From: Alistipes finegoldii DSM 17242
GTDB taxonomy: Bacteria; Bacteroidota; Bacteroidia; Bacteroidales; Rikenellaceae
Direction of reading: 5' to 3'
Length of the DNA stretch: 64,000 nt
Assembly: GCF_000265365.1 (NCBI RefSeq)
Contig: NC_018011.1
Location: 3,670,240-3,734,239, forward strand
Below are positions 52,363 to 62,079 of the stretch, one piece after another (position 1 is the stretch's first letter; each line of letters begins with the position of its first letter). The notes beneath the pieces are model-generated. The model was not told the origin of the DNA and did no database searches. It saw only the letters and a list, made by a program, of their open reading frames with translations. The translations under genes were made by a program, and so were the position numbers.

Positions 52363-52394
52363 TACGAATTTGCACGACAATAAAGACGGAAAGC

Positions 52395-53150
52395 ATGAAA
52401 GCAGCTATCATAGGTTACGGCAAAATGGGCCGCGAGATCGAAAAAATACTCATCGAACGCGGTCACGACGTGACGCTCGTGATCGACACCGACAACGCCG
52501 CGGACCTCAACGCCGCGAATCTCGCCGGAGTGGACGTGGCGCTGGAATTCACCATGCCCTCGACGGCCTACGCCAATATCCGCACCTGCATCGAAAACGC
52601 GACTCCCGTGGTGAGCGGCACCACGGGCTGGACCGACCGCTTGGGCGAGTTGCAGCAATTGTGCCGCGAGAAGGGCGGGGCGCTGTTCTATACTTCGAAT
52701 TATTGTCTGGGCGTAAACCTGATGTTCCGCCTCAACCGTCAGCTGGCGGCGATGATCGACCGCGTCGGCGGCTATGACGCGAAGATCGAAGAGGTACATC
52801 ACACCCAGAAGAAGGACGCTCCGAGCGGCACGGCCATCACGCTGGCCGAAGGCGTCATCTCGGAGCTGCACGACAAGACCGCGTGGGTGAACTACGCGCC
52901 GGGGATCGAACACGCGACGAACCGGATCGAAACTCCGGCGGACGCCGCCGCGGACCAGCTCGAAATCCGCTCCGTGCGCGAAGGCATGGTTCCGGGCATA
53001 CACACCGTGACCTACGAATCGGCAGACGATATTCTGGAACTGAAACATACGATTAAGAACCGCCGTACGTTAGCAATGGGGGCTGTCATAGCCGCCGAGT
53101 TCTTATGCGGCAGGCAGGGCGTCTACTCGATGGACGACCTGCTGAAATAA
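52395..53150 (+). CDS. dapB: 4-hydroxy-tetrahydrodipicolinate reductase
   Basis: 251 residues from ATG 52395 (MKAAIIGYGKMGREIE). The Rossmann GYGKMG motif and the active segment EEVHHTQKKDAPSGTA (His pair and Lys) are clear. It makes tetrahydrodipicolinate for lysine and meso-diaminopimelate. An upstream frame of 24 codons is rejected since it runs through the promoter. It begins a unit with lepB, as is usual in Bacteroidetes. Confidence 0.95.
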   Translation: MKAAIIGYGKMGREIEKILIERGHDVTLVIDTDNAADLNAANLAGVDVALEFTMPSTAYANIRTCIENATPVVSGTTGWTDRLGELQQLCREKGGALFYTSNYCLGVNLMFRLNRQLAAMIDRVGGYDAKIEEVHHTQKKDAPSGTAITLAEGVISELHDKTAWVNYAPGIEHATNRIETPADAAADQLEIRSVREGMVPGIHTVTYESADDILELKHTIKNRRTLAMGAVIAAEFLCGRQGVYSMDDLLK

Positions 53151-53160
53151 ATTTACGAAT

Positions 53161-54513
53161 ATGGGAAAAATCAAGGCATTCTTCCGCAACAAATGGGTCG
53201 GCTTCGCGCTCGCCTCGCTGCTTTACACGCTCTGGTTCGTCGTATGGACCGGCAATCTCTGGATGCTGCTGGGGCTGGCGGTGATCTTCGACCTCTACAT
53301 CACGAAGTTCTTCTACCGCTACGTCTGGTGCCACAACGCGCGTATGTGCCAGCAGAGCAAGGTCTACAAGACCGTATACGAATGGGTAAACGCCATCATC
53401 TTCGCCACGGTCGTGGCTTCGCTGGTGCATATCTTCGTCTTCCAGATGTACGTCATCCCGACCTCGTCGATGGAAAAGTCGCTGCTGATCGGCGACTATC
53501 TCTATGTGAGCAAGGTGACCTACGGACCGCAGATGCCCAACACGCCGCTGTCGTTCCCGTTCGTGCATCACACGATGCCCTTCTCGCAGACCAAAAAATC
53601 GTTCTCCGAAGCCGTCAAGTGGCCGTACCACCGGCTCAAGGGGTTGCGCAAAATCAAACGCAACGACGTGGTGGTCTTCAACTTCCCGGCGGGCGACACC
53701 GTCCTTCTGGAGAATCAGAACGCCACCTATTACGACGTGCTGCGCAGCTACGAGGATTCGTTCGGCAAAGAGGAGGGACGCAAGCGTCTGGCCGAAAAAT
53801 ACACCATCATCAGCCGCCCCGTGGACAAACGGGAGAATTACATCAAACGCTGCGTGGCCGTTCCGGGCGACTCGCTCGAAATACGCAACGGGCAGGTGTG
53901 GGTGAACGGCGCGCCGCAGGAGGGGATTCCGGGCATCCAGTACCAGTACGCAGTACAGGTGTCGTCGCCCCTTTCGCAGTACGCCATCGAGAATCTCGGC
54001 ATTACGGAGTACCGGGGCAACGGCTCGGTATACGACATGTTCCTGACCGAAGAGGCCGCCGGGAAAATCGAAGCCCTGAACAACGTGATCTCCGTCCGCC
54101 GCTACATTTTCTCCCCCAATACGGAGGTCTTCCCGCAGTGGAAGGAGCCGCACTGGAGTCAGGACAACTACGGACCGATCTGGGTGCCCAAGAAAGGCGC
54201 GACGGTGGAGCTGACGGCCGAGAACCTGCCGCTGTTCCGCCGCATCATCGAGACGTACGAGGGGCACTCGCTCGAAGAGCACGACGGCAAAATATTCATC
54301 GACGGAGCCGAGGCCAACAGCTACACGTTCGGCATGGATTACTATTGGATGATGGGCGACAACCGCCACAATTCGGCCGACTCGCGGTTCTGGGGCTTCG
54401 TTCCCGAAGACCATATCGTCGGCAAGGCTTCGTTCGTCTGGCTGTCGCTCGACGCGAACAAATCGTTCCCGGCGAACATCCGCTGGAACCGTCTGTTTAC
54501 AAAGGTGCGGTAG
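53161..54513 (+). CDS. lepB: Signal peptidase I (long Bacteroidetes form)
   Basis: 450 residues. Hydrophobic segments at about 14-50 and 75-95 anchor it in the inner membrane. The catalytic Ser is in VIPTSSMEKSLL near residue 102 and the Lys in NYIKRCVAVPGDSL near residue 228; the GDNRHNSADSRFWG box is at about 400. The long insert between these boxes (about 260-380) is typical for the phylum. It cleaves signal peptides of exported proteins. Ten bp after dapB. Confidence 0.94.
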   Translation: MGKIKAFFRNKWVGFALASLLYTLWFVVWTGNLWMLLGLAVIFDLYITKFFYRYVWCHNARMCQQSKVYKTVYEWVNAIIFATVVASLVHIFVFQMYVIPTSSMEKSLLIGDYLYVSKVTYGPQMPNTPLSFPFVHHTMPFSQTKKSFSEAVKWPYHRLKGLRKIKRNDVVVFNFPAGDTVLLENQNATYYDVLRSYEDSFGKEEGRKRLAEKYTIISRPVDKRENYIKRCVAVPGDSLEIRNGQVWVNGAPQEGIPGIQYQYAVQVSSPLSQYAIENLGITEYRGNGSVYDMFLTEEAAGKIEALNNVISVRRYIFSPNTEVFPQWKEPHWSQDNYGPIWVPKKGATVELTAENLPLFRRIIETYEGHSLEEHDGKIFIDGAEANSYTFGMDYYWMMGDNRHNSADSRFWGFVPEDHIVGKASFVWLSLDANKSFPANIRWNRLFTKVR

Positions 54514-54514
54514 G

Positions 54515-55123
54515 GTGGAACCGGAGGACAGCTATCTGACCATTGCGGCGCCCGCCGAGGCGGCGTCGAGGGAGCGGAGCAGCAAGTTCCTCGCCTATGC
54601 CTACCCCGTGCAGCAGGAGGAGCAGATACGCGAAATCCTCGACGGACTGCGCAAGAAATACTACGACGCGACGCACCATTGCTACGCATGGCGGCTGGGG
54701 CCGGGAGGCGCCGCATTCCGGGCCAACGACGACGGAGAACCGTCGGGAACGGCCGGGAAGCCGATTCTGGGACAGCTGCTTTCGAACAACCTGACGGACT
54801 GCCTGATCGTCGTGGTCCGCTACTTCGGCGGCACGAAACTGGGGGTTCCGGGGCTGATCGCCGCATACAGGGAATCGGCGGCGGAGGCGATCGCGGCGGC
54901 CCGAATCGTCGAACGCACCGTAGACCGCACGATCCGCGTCGATTTCCCCTACATCGCCATGAACGACATCATGCGCGTCATCAAGGAGCAGCAGCCTAAA
55001 ATCGCATCGCAGGAGTTCGACAACCTCTGCACGATGGTGCTCACCATCCGCGAAAGCCGCGCCGGGGAGCTGACCGAAAAACTGAAAAAAGCCGGAGGAA
55101 GCATCGCCGGCGAGGACATTTGA
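54515..55123 (+). CDS. IMPACT/YigZ family protein
   Basis: 202 residues starting at a GTG one base after the lepB stop. Conserved features are RSSKFLAYAYPV, DATHHCYAWRLGPGG, DDGEPSGTAGKPIL and VRYFGGTKLGVPGLIAAYRESA, all typical of the YigZ/IMPACT N-terminal fold. E. coli YigZ is a putative RNA-binding protein of unknown role; the C-terminal domain resembles EF-G domain IV. Placed between lepB and uvrA. Confidence 0.9.
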   Translation: MEPEDSYLTIAAPAEAASRERSSKFLAYAYPVQQEEQIREILDGLRKKYYDATHHCYAWRLGPGGAAFRANDDGEPSGTAGKPILGQLLSNNLTDCLIVVVRYFGGTKLGVPGLIAAYRESAAEAIAAARIVERTVDRTIRVDFPYIAMNDIMRVIKEQQPKIASQEFDNLCTMVLTIRESRAGELTEKLKKAGGSIAGEDI

Positions 55124-55191
55124 GAATCGAAAGTTAAAAATCGAAAACCGGAAATGCGGTCCGCCGCATTCCGCGGTTTCAGCGATACGAA

Positions 55192-57981
55192 ATGACACAC
55201 GAAAAATCCATCTATATCAAAGGCGCGCGGGTCCACAACCTCAAGAACATCGAGGTCGAGATTCCGCACGACAAACTGGTCGTCGTAACGGGCCTTTCGG
55301 GTTCGGGAAAATCGACGCTGGCCTTCGACACCATCTTCGCCGAGGGACAGCGCCGCTACGTCGAGAGCCTTTCGGCCTATGCCCGGCAGTTTCTGGGCAA
55401 AATCAACAAACCCGACGTGGACATCATCACGGGCATCGCGCCGGCCATCGCCATCGAACAGAAGGTCAATACGCGCAACCCCCGTTCGACGGTGGGCACG
55501 ACAACCGAGATATACGACTACCTGAAACTGCTGTTCGCCCGCATCGGACACACCTTTTCGCCCGTATCGGGACAGGAGGTGCGCTGCTACAGCGTGGACG
55601 ACGTGGCGACATACATTCAGGAACTGGGCGAGGGGAGCCGCGCCGTCATCGCCGCGCCGCTCGTGCTGGCCGAAGGGCAGGGAATCATCGAAAAACTGAC
55701 GCTGCTGCTCTCCGACGGCCTGATGAGAGTCTACACCGACGGTCAGACGCGCCTGATCGAGGAGATACTCCCCTCGATCGACGAAACGACCGGAGCCGCG
55801 GATATTCAGGTCGTGATCGACCGCATGCGCATCGCGCCGGACGACGACACGCAAACCCGCATCCGCGACTCCGTGGCGCGCGCCTTCTCCTACGGCGACG
55901 GCATCTGCACCGTCATCTCGGACAAGGGCGCGGCCGAATTCTCGTCGCGCTTCGAGGCGGACGGCATCGAATTCGAACATCCGTCGGAACACCTTTTCAG
56001 CTTCAACAACCCGCTGGGGGCATGTCCCCGCTGCGAGGGATACGGCAAGGTGATCGGCATCGACGAGGATCTGGTGATTCCCGACAAGGGCAAGACCATC
56101 TACGAGGACGCCATCGCCTGCTGGCGGGGCGAGACCATGCGCAAATGGAAGGAAAAGCTGGTGGAGAACGCCTATAAGTTCGATTTCCCGATCCATACGC
56201 CGTTTCACGAGCTGACGCAGGAGCAGAAACGGCTGTTGTGGCGCGGCAACCAATATTTCCACGGTCTGGACGAGTTCTTCGCCTACATCGACTCGGAGCG
56301 ACGGAAAATCCAGTTCCGCGTGATGAAGGCGCGCTATACGGGCAAGACGACCTGTCCCGAATGCGGGGGCAGCCGCCTGCGCAAAGAGGCGCTTTACGTC
56401 CGCATCGGCGGCCGGAACATCGCCGACCTCGTGGTGATGCCGGTGGACGAGCTGATCGTATTCTTCAACGGACTGCAGCTCGACGAACACGACACGAAAA
56501 CCGCGGCCCGCATCCTGATCGAAATCCGCAGCCGCCTGCAATACCTCACCGACGTGGGACTGGGCTATCTGACGCTCGACCGGCTTTCATCGACCCTGTC
56601 GGGCGGCGAGAGCCAGCGCATCAACCTCTCGACCTCGCTGGGCAGCAACCTCACCGGCTCGCTCTACATCCTCGACGAACCCTCGATCGGCCTGCATCCG
56701 CGCGACACCAACCGGCTTATCAAGGTGCTCAGACAACTGCGCGATCTGGGCAACACGGTGATCGTCGTCGAGCACGAGGAAGAGGTGATCCGCGCCGCCG
56801 ACTACATCGTGGACATCGGTCCCAAGGCGGGTTACAACGGCGGCGAAGTGGTTTTCAGCGGTACGCTGGCGCAGCTTCTGAAAAACAAAAAAAGCCTGAC
56901 GGCGGATTACCTGACGGGCCGCCGCGCGATCGCCCCGCCCGCCGCGGAACGCGGATGGAGCAGTTCGATCGTCATAAAAGGCGCCCGCGAGAACAACCTG
57001 CGCAATATCGACGTGCGGATTCCGCTGGGCGTGATGACCTGCATCACGGGAGTCAGCGGCAGCGGCAAATCGTCGCTGGCCAAGGGAATACTCTATCCGG
57101 CGCTGCGGCGCATGCTCTTCGACACGGGCGTCAAGCCCGGCGACTTCGACGGCATCGTCGGCGACGTGCAGCTGCTCAAATCGGTCGAGATGATCGACCA
57201 GAACCCCATCGGCAAGTCGTCGCGTTCGAATCCCGTGACCTACATCAAGGCCTACGACGAAATCCGGCGGCTGTTCGCCGACCAGCCCTACGCCCAACAT
57301 ACGGGGCTGGGGGCTTCGGCATTCTCGTTCAACATCGCGGGCGGCCGCTGCGAAGAGTGTCAGGGCGAAGGGGTCATCAAGGTCTCGATGCAGTTCATGG
57401 CCGACGTCGAACTGGTCTGCGAAGCCTGCGGAGGCAAACGCTTCCGCGACGAGATACTCGAAGTCAAATACCGCGGCAAGTCGATCTACGACGTGCTGGA
57501 GATGACCGTGGACGACGCGATCGCGTTCTTCGGCGAGGAGAAGAAGGATTCGACCTGCAAACGGATCGTCGAGCGGCTCAAACCGCTGCAGGACGTGGGG
57601 TTGGGCTACATCAAGCTGGGCCAGTCCTCTTCGACCCTGTCGGGCGGCGAGAGCCAGCGCGTGAAGCTGGCGTCGTTCCTGACCAAGGACAGCGCGCAGG
57701 GCGGCGTGATGTTCATCTTCGACGAACCGACGACGGGACTTCATTTCCACGACATCAACAAGCTGCTGGCGGCATTCAACGCGCTGATCGAACGGGGACA
57801 CACGATCGTCATCGTGGAACACAACATGGACGTCATCAAATGCGCCGACTGGGTTGTGGATCTCGGTCCCGAAGCGGGTACGGGCGGCGGAAGAGTCGTA
57901 TTCGAAGGCACTCCGCGCGCATTGGAACAGTGCCCGGATAGCTATACGGGCAAATTTCTCAGCCTGCGCACGAAATTATAA
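55192..57981 (+). CDS. uvrA: Excinuclease ABC subunit A
   Basis: 929 residues. Walker A motifs lie near residues 34 (GLSGSGKST) and 620 (GVSGSGKSS), with LSGGESQR signatures near 468 and 816 and zinc Cys pairs near 277/387 (CPRC ... CPEC) and 720-745 (CEEC ... CEAC). It scans DNA for bulky damage with UvrB. The N-terminal cysteine pair found in E. coli UvrA (near residue 120) is replaced by FSPVSGQEV, which I recall is common in one of the two UvrA types of Bacteroidetes. No uvrB or uvrC is nearby. Confidence 0.95.
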   Translation: MTHEKSIYIKGARVHNLKNIEVEIPHDKLVVVTGLSGSGKSTLAFDTIFAEGQRRYVESLSAYARQFLGKINKPDVDIITGIAPAIAIEQKVNTRNPRSTVGTTTEIYDYLKLLFARIGHTFSPVSGQEVRCYSVDDVATYIQELGEGSRAVIAAPLVLAEGQGIIEKLTLLLSDGLMRVYTDGQTRLIEEILPSIDETTGAADIQVVIDRMRIAPDDDTQTRIRDSVARAFSYGDGICTVISDKGAAEFSSRFEADGIEFEHPSEHLFSFNNPLGACPRCEGYGKVIGIDEDLVIPDKGKTIYEDAIACWRGETMRKWKEKLVENAYKFDFPIHTPFHELTQEQKRLLWRGNQYFHGLDEFFAYIDSERRKIQFRVMKARYTGKTTCPECGGSRLRKEALYVRIGGRNIADLVVMPVDELIVFFNGLQLDEHDTKTAARILIEIRSRLQYLTDVGLGYLTLDRLSSTLSGGESQRINLSTSLGSNLTGSLYILDEPSIGLHPRDTNRLIKVLRQLRDLGNTVIVVEHEEEVIRAADYIVDIGPKAGYNGGEVVFSGTLAQLLKNKKSLTADYLTGRRAIAPPAAERGWSSSIVIKGARENNLRNIDVRIPLGVMTCITGVSGSGKSSLAKGILYPALRRMLFDTGVKPGDFDGIVGDVQLLKSVEMIDQNPIGKSSRSNPVTYIKAYDEIRRLFADQPYAQHTGLGASAFSFNIAGGRCEECQGEGVIKVSMQFMADVELVCEACGGKRFRDEILEVKYRGKSIYDVLEMTVDDAIAFFGEEKKDSTCKRIVERLKPLQDVGLGYIKLGQSSSTLSGGESQRVKLASFLTKDSAQGGVMFIFDEPTTGLHFHDINKLLAAFNALIERGHTIVIVEHNMDVIKCADWVVDLGPEAGTGGGRVVFEGTPRALEQCPDSYTGKFLSLRTKL

Positions 57982-57983
57982 TC

Positions 57984-59198
57984 ATGGAATTCTTCACATA
58001 CAGATTACCCAACGGCATCCGGGGCATCCACCGTCAGGTGAAAAGCAACGTGGCGCACTGTGCGCTGGTCGTCAATGCCGGAAGCCGCGACGAACACCCC
58101 GACCAGTACGGGCTGGCGCATTTTACGGAACACGCCTTCTTCAAGGGCACCCGGCGCCGCCGCGCATGGCAGGTGAACTGCCGGCTGGAAAACCTCGGCG
58201 GCGAACTGAACGCCTTCACGACCAAGGAGGACACGACCATTCACGCCACGACCCTGCGGGGCGACTTCCCGAAGGCCGTCGAGCTGATCGCCGACATCGC
58301 CTTCCGCTCGACGTTCCCCGACCGGGAGCTGGAACGCGAAAAGGAGGTGATCGCCGACGAGATCAACACCTACAAGGACTCGCCCGCCGACCTGATATAC
58401 GACACGTTCGAAGAGATGCTGTTCGCCGGCTCGGAGCTGGGCCACAACATTCTGGGCCGCAAAGCCGCGCTCATGCGCTACGACGGCGACGCGATCCGCG
58501 CCTTCACCGGCCGCACGCACACGACCGACCAGATGGTCTTCTCTTCGATCGGCAACTTCTCGGCCAAGACGGCCGAGACCGTCGCGGCGCGCTATTTCGC
58601 GCAGCAGGCGGCCACGACGCGCGGATTCGTCCGGGCCGCGACCGCACCCCGGCCGCCGTTCGAGAAGACCGTGGTGAAGCATACCCACCAGACACACTGC
58701 ATCATCGGCGGCCGCGCGTACGGCATCGGCGAAGAGAAACGCCTGCCGCTGGCCCTCGTGACCAATATTCTGGGCGGGCCGTGCGCCAATTCGCTGCTGA
58801 ACGTCGTGGTGCGCGAGAAAAACGGACTGTCGTACAACATCGAAGCCAGCTACACGCCCTACAGCGACACGGGGATCGTGGCCATCTACTTCAGTTCGGA
58901 AAACGGCAACACGGCGCAGTGCATCGACCTGATCGAAGGGGAGCTGCGCAAACTGCGCACCGCGCCGCTGACGGGCCGCCAACTGTCGATGGCCAAAAAA
59001 CAGTTCATCGCCCAGCTCGCCATTTCGAGCGAGAGCAACGAGGGCTACATGCTCGGCGCCGGAAAAAGTTTCCTGACGCACGACGACGTGGACACGATGG
59101 AACAGGTCTACGCCAAGGTGCGTTCGCTGACCGCCGTGCAGCTGACCGAAGTCGCCGAAGAGGTATTCTCCGGCATGTCGAGACTGATTTATAAATAA
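57984..59198 (+). CDS. M16 family metallopeptidase
   Basis: 404 residues, starting 2 bp after uvrA. The inverted zinc motif HFTEH lies near residue 47 with the distal Glu region EKEVIADEINTYKDSP near 115-130. The C-terminal half (HCIIGGRAYGIGEEKRLPLALVTNILGG) is the inactive M16_C domain. The enzyme resembles the mitochondrial processing peptidase beta/pitrilysin-like single unit. No signal peptide is seen, so it is probably cytoplasmic. Its substrate is unknown. Confidence 0.92.
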   Translation: MEFFTYRLPNGIRGIHRQVKSNVAHCALVVNAGSRDEHPDQYGLAHFTEHAFFKGTRRRRAWQVNCRLENLGGELNAFTTKEDTTIHATTLRGDFPKAVELIADIAFRSTFPDRELEREKEVIADEINTYKDSPADLIYDTFEEMLFAGSELGHNILGRKAALMRYDGDAIRAFTGRTHTTDQMVFSSIGNFSAKTAETVAARYFAQQAATTRGFVRAATAPRPPFEKTVVKHTHQTHCIIGGRAYGIGEEKRLPLALVTNILGGPCANSLLNVVVREKNGLSYNIEASYTPYSDTGIVAIYFSSENGNTAQCIDLIEGELRKLRTAPLTGRQLSMAKKQFIAQLAISSESNEGYMLGAGKSFLTHDDVDTMEQVYAKVRSLTAVQLTEVAEEVFSGMSRLIYK

Positions 59199-59202
59199 GG
59201 TT

Positions 59203-59799
59203 ATGGAAAAAGAGATCGTATTCGTCCTGCTCGACGAATTTGCAGACTGGGAGGCGGCGTTCCTCGCCCCGGCCCTTTGTTCGGGCGTCATGCCGGGCCG
59301 TCCGGGTTCGTACGCCGCAAAATACATGTCTCCCGACGGAGAGTCCGTCCGGTCGATCGGCGGATTGCGCGTAACGCCCGATTACGACGCTTCGACGCTA
59401 CCGGAAAGTTGCGCCGGGCTGATTCTGGTCGGCGGCATGCAGTGGGAGTCGGCCGCCGCCCGGCGGATCGCGCCGCTCGCAGGCGAAGCGCTGAAGCGCG
59501 GGATTCTCGTCGGCGCCATCTGCAACGCAGTTTCGTTCATGGCCGCGAACGGCCTGCTGAACAGCGTACGGCATACGGGCAACACGGTCGAAATGCTGAA
59601 ACAGTGGGGCGGGGCGAACTACACGGGCGACGCGCTCTACGAGGAGCGGCAGGCCGTGCGCGACGGCAACGTCGTGACGGCAAACGGCACGGGGTATCTC
59701 GAATTCACCCGCGAATGCCTGCTCGCGCTCAAGGCCGACACGCCCGACCGGATCGAGGCATCGTACAAGTTCAACAAATACGGATTCTGCAGGCAGTAA
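59203..59799 (+). CDS. DJ-1/PfpI family protein
   Basis: 198 residues. The nucleophile elbow GAICNAVSFMAANGLL puts the conserved Cys near residue 107, and the acidic FLLDEFADWEAAF start supplies the usual Glu. The family holds glutamine amidotransferase-like proteases, deglycases and chaperones; the substrate cannot be assigned. It is 4 bp after the M16 gene and overlaps the methyltransferase gene by one base (TAATG). Confidence 0.88.
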   Translation: MEKEIVFVLLDEFADWEAAFLAPALCSGVMPGRPGSYAAKYMSPDGESVRSIGGLRVTPDYDASTLPESCAGLILVGGMQWESAAARRIAPLAGEALKRGILVGAICNAVSFMAANGLLNSVRHTGNTVEMLKQWGGANYTGDALYEERQAVRDGNVVTANGTGYLEFTRECLLALKADTPDRIEASYKFNKYGFCRQ

Positions 59800-60446
59800 T
59801 GGACGCGCTCGAACAATATATCCGCGACCACACCTCGCCCGAAGAGGAGTTGCTGCACGAACTGGACCGCGAGACCAACCTGCGGGTCATACAGCCCCGC
59901 ATGCTGTCGGGCCATATTCAGGGCCGCCTGCTGGAAATGCTCGTGCGGATGCTACGCCCGCGGCGGGTGCTCGAAATCGGGACTTTCACGGGTTACTCGG
60001 CCCTCTGCATGGCCGCAGGGCTGGAAGGGGAGGCCGAACTGCATACCGTCGAGGTTGAAGACGAACTGGAAGAGCTGGCGCAATCGTTCTTCGACCGCAG
60101 CGCGCACGGCTCCCGCATCCGGCTCCACATCGGTTCGGCGCTGGATATAGCTCCCGGACTGGGCGGTGTGTTCGACCTCGTATTCATCGACGGCGACAAG
60201 CGCGAATACCCGGACTACTACCGGATGCTGATGGGCGACGACGGCGGCTGTCCGCTGGTGCGCAGCGACTCGGTGCTGATCGCCGACAACATCCTCTGGT
60301 CGGGAAAAGTCGTGCAGCCGATCGCCCACAACGACCGCCACACGCAGGCGGTGATGGAGTTCAACCGCATGGTCCGGGAAGATCCGCGCGTCGAAAACGT
60401 AATCGTACCGCTGCGGGACGGCCTGAACCTGATTCGGATAAAATAA
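59799..60446 (+). CDS. O-methyltransferase, class I SAM-dependent (COMT-like)
   Basis: 215 residues. The SAM motif I is VLEIGTFTGYSALCMA near residue 50, with VEVEDELEELAQSFF and the metal-binding FIDGDKREYPDYY typical of the cation-dependent caffeoyl-CoA/catechol type. The N-terminal IQPRMLSGHIQGRLLEML is the usual lid. The substrate is unknown. It ends the uvrA-M16-DJ-1 series. Confidence 0.9.
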   Translation: MDALEQYIRDHTSPEEELLHELDRETNLRVIQPRMLSGHIQGRLLEMLVRMLRPRRVLEIGTFTGYSALCMAAGLEGEAELHTVEVEDELEELAQSFFDRSAHGSRIRLHIGSALDIAPGLGGVFDLVFIDGDKREYPDYYRMLMGDDGGCPLVRSDSVLIADNILWSGKVVQPIAHNDRHTQAVMEFNRMVREDPRVENVIVPLRDGLNLIRIK

Positions 60447-60550
60447 GCCGGAAACAACCGATTAGGATATTGTAAAATGACTTTTTCCTGCTTTCCCCGA
60501 CACGGAGAAAGCGGGATTTTTTCGTACCTTTCGGAAAAATCAACGGACAA

Positions 60551-60871
60551 ATGGAACTAAGCGAATTACAGCGACGGGTCGATGCGTGGATCAAAGAGTA
60601 CGGAGTGCGCTATTTCAGCGAACTGACCAACATGGCCGTGCTCACCGAAGAAGTAGGGGAGCTGGCCCGCATCATGGCCCGCAAATACGGCGACCAGTCG
60701 TTCAAGGAGGGGGAGAAATGCAATCTCGCGGACGAGATGGCCGACGTATTATGGGTGCTGACGTGTCTGGCCAACCAGACGGGCGTGGACCTCACGGCGG
60801 CCATGGAAGCCAACTTCGCCAAAAAAACCTCGCGCGACAAAGAGCGGCACCGCAGCAATCCGAAACTCTGA
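60551..60871 (+). CDS. MazG-like nucleotide pyrophosphohydrolase
   Basis: 106 residues. The metal-binding pattern EEVGELARIMARKYG with a second acidic helix (LADEMADVLWVLTCLAN) matches the MazG/dCTPase fold. It probably cleaves a (d)NTP to the monophosphate as a house-cleaning enzyme. It begins after a gap of about 100 bp from the methyltransferase gene, in which TACCTTTC might be a weak -7 box. Confidence 0.9.
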   Translation: MELSELQRRVDAWIKEYGVRYFSELTNMAVLTEEVGELARIMARKYGDQSFKEGEKCNLADEMADVLWVLTCLANQTGVDLTAAMEANFAKKTSRDKERHRSNPKL

Positions 60872-61036
60872 CGGAGCGCATTCTCACACAAGCGGAGCGG
60901 CGACTCGGATTAAACTTCCCGACAGGCCCGCTCCGCTATTGCCGTGGAACGTGCCCGGCACGGTACAGCGCGTTTGGTGCGAGCTTTCGCGCGGGGGCCA
61001 GCAACTCTTCGTCGTCGGCAATCCTTCGGGCCGAAA

Positions 61037-61948
61037 TCACTCCACGATGTCGATGCAGATCGCACCGTATTTCCCCCGCACGCCATAGGTCTGCACGGCT
61101 TCGACGGGAAGCATGTAGAAATAGTGCATCGGCACGTCCGCCGACACCGAGAAGGCATCGGCCCGGCACATCTTCAGCCACGATTCGATCGAGGAAAAAG
61201 CACCGTTGAAAACCACGAGCGGCACCCGGTCGGGATAGATGTCCCCGATAACGACGCCCCGGCCGGCGCCGTAGCGCGCCATCGTCGCAGAGTCGGTGTA
61301 TATTTCGAGCGTGCGCAGGATCAGCCCGTCGATAAACTGGAAGCTACTGCCCGGAACCCGCTCCCCGTCGAGCAGATAAACGGCGTCGGGCGGCAACGTA
61401 CGCCAAAGTTCCTTGGGAACCTTGAATAGGGAGAGCTCGCCTCCGGCCCTGCGCACCGAATCGTATTCGTCGCGCAGCGTGTAGGCGGCGATATGCTTTG
61501 GGGCGCTGCGCCACTTGTGTCCGGGTTCGTCGTATACGTCGTCGGCCCACGTATATCCCGCAACGTTGCCCAGCAGGTGCGGACGCACGCCTTTTTTCCG
61601 GTTGCGCTCGGTAAAGAATTTCAGCAAACGCACTTTCTCGCGCCGGGTAGTGTCCGACAAGCGCATCCGGCGGTTTTTAGCCTTCACCTTACGCACGTTC
61701 CACAATGTCACCGCATCGTATGCCGCAGCTTCGGTCGTACGCCGCCGGTTGAGTTTATAGGCGAACGGACGCGCGGCGGCCAAGGAATCGGCCGCAAAAG
61801 CGGGGGAGGGCAGATCGGCGATCGCTTCCTGCCGCGCCTCGTCGAAGCGCAGCTGCGCTTCAGGCCTGCGGGGTTCCTGCGCCGCCGCACTCCCCATATA
61901 TATACATGCCGCAACCAAAGCCGCCGTACGGATAAACATATTTTTCAT
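61037..61948 (-). CDS. Exported protein with TonB-plug-like C-terminus
   Basis: 303 residues with a signal peptide (MKNMFIRTAALVAACIYMGSAAAQ). The body has an Arg/Lys-rich region (KLNRRRTTEAAAYD, RKVKAKNRRMRLSDTTRR). The C-terminal 120 residues hold two segments like the plug of TonB-dependent receptors: VYLLDGERV-type lead followed by ARYGAGRGVVIGDI, and PVEAVQTYGVRGKYGAICIDIVE at the very end. No beta-barrel follows. It could help another receptor, or be a decoy of the plug fold. I do not know a named family. Confidence 0.7.
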   Translation of the reverse strand: MKNMFIRTAALVAACIYMGSAAAQEPRRPEAQLRFDEARQEAIADLPSPAFAADSLAAARPFAYKLNRRRTTEAAAYDAVTLWNVRKVKAKNRRMRLSDTTRREKVRLLKFFTERNRKKGVRPHLLGNVAGYTWADDVYDEPGHKWRSAPKHIAAYTLRDEYDSVRRAGGELSLFKVPKELWRTLPPDAVYLLDGERVPGSSFQFIDGLILRTLEIYTDSATMARYGAGRGVVIGDIYPDRVPLVVFNGAFSSIESWLKMCRADAFSVSADVPMHYFYMLPVEAVQTYGVRGKYGAICIDIVE

Positions 61949-62023
61949 TTCAAAAGCTACTAAAATTTTAGTAAAAGTAATACTAAATTTTTAGAAGTGC
62001 AAATTCCAACCGGGGTAATATGA

Positions 62024-62060
62024 CAAAAAGCGCCCCGGCCTGAGGACCGGGGCGCTTTTG
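62024..62060. terminator. Strong hairpin terminator after the phosphohexomutase gene
   Basis: CAAAAAGCGCCCCGGCC pairs with GACCGGGGCGCTTTTG around TGAG. A-rich on one side and T-rich on the other, 20 bp past the phosphohexomutase stop at 62080. Confidence 0.85.
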
Positions 62061-62079
62061 TCGGACTGGGCAGCCGCGG

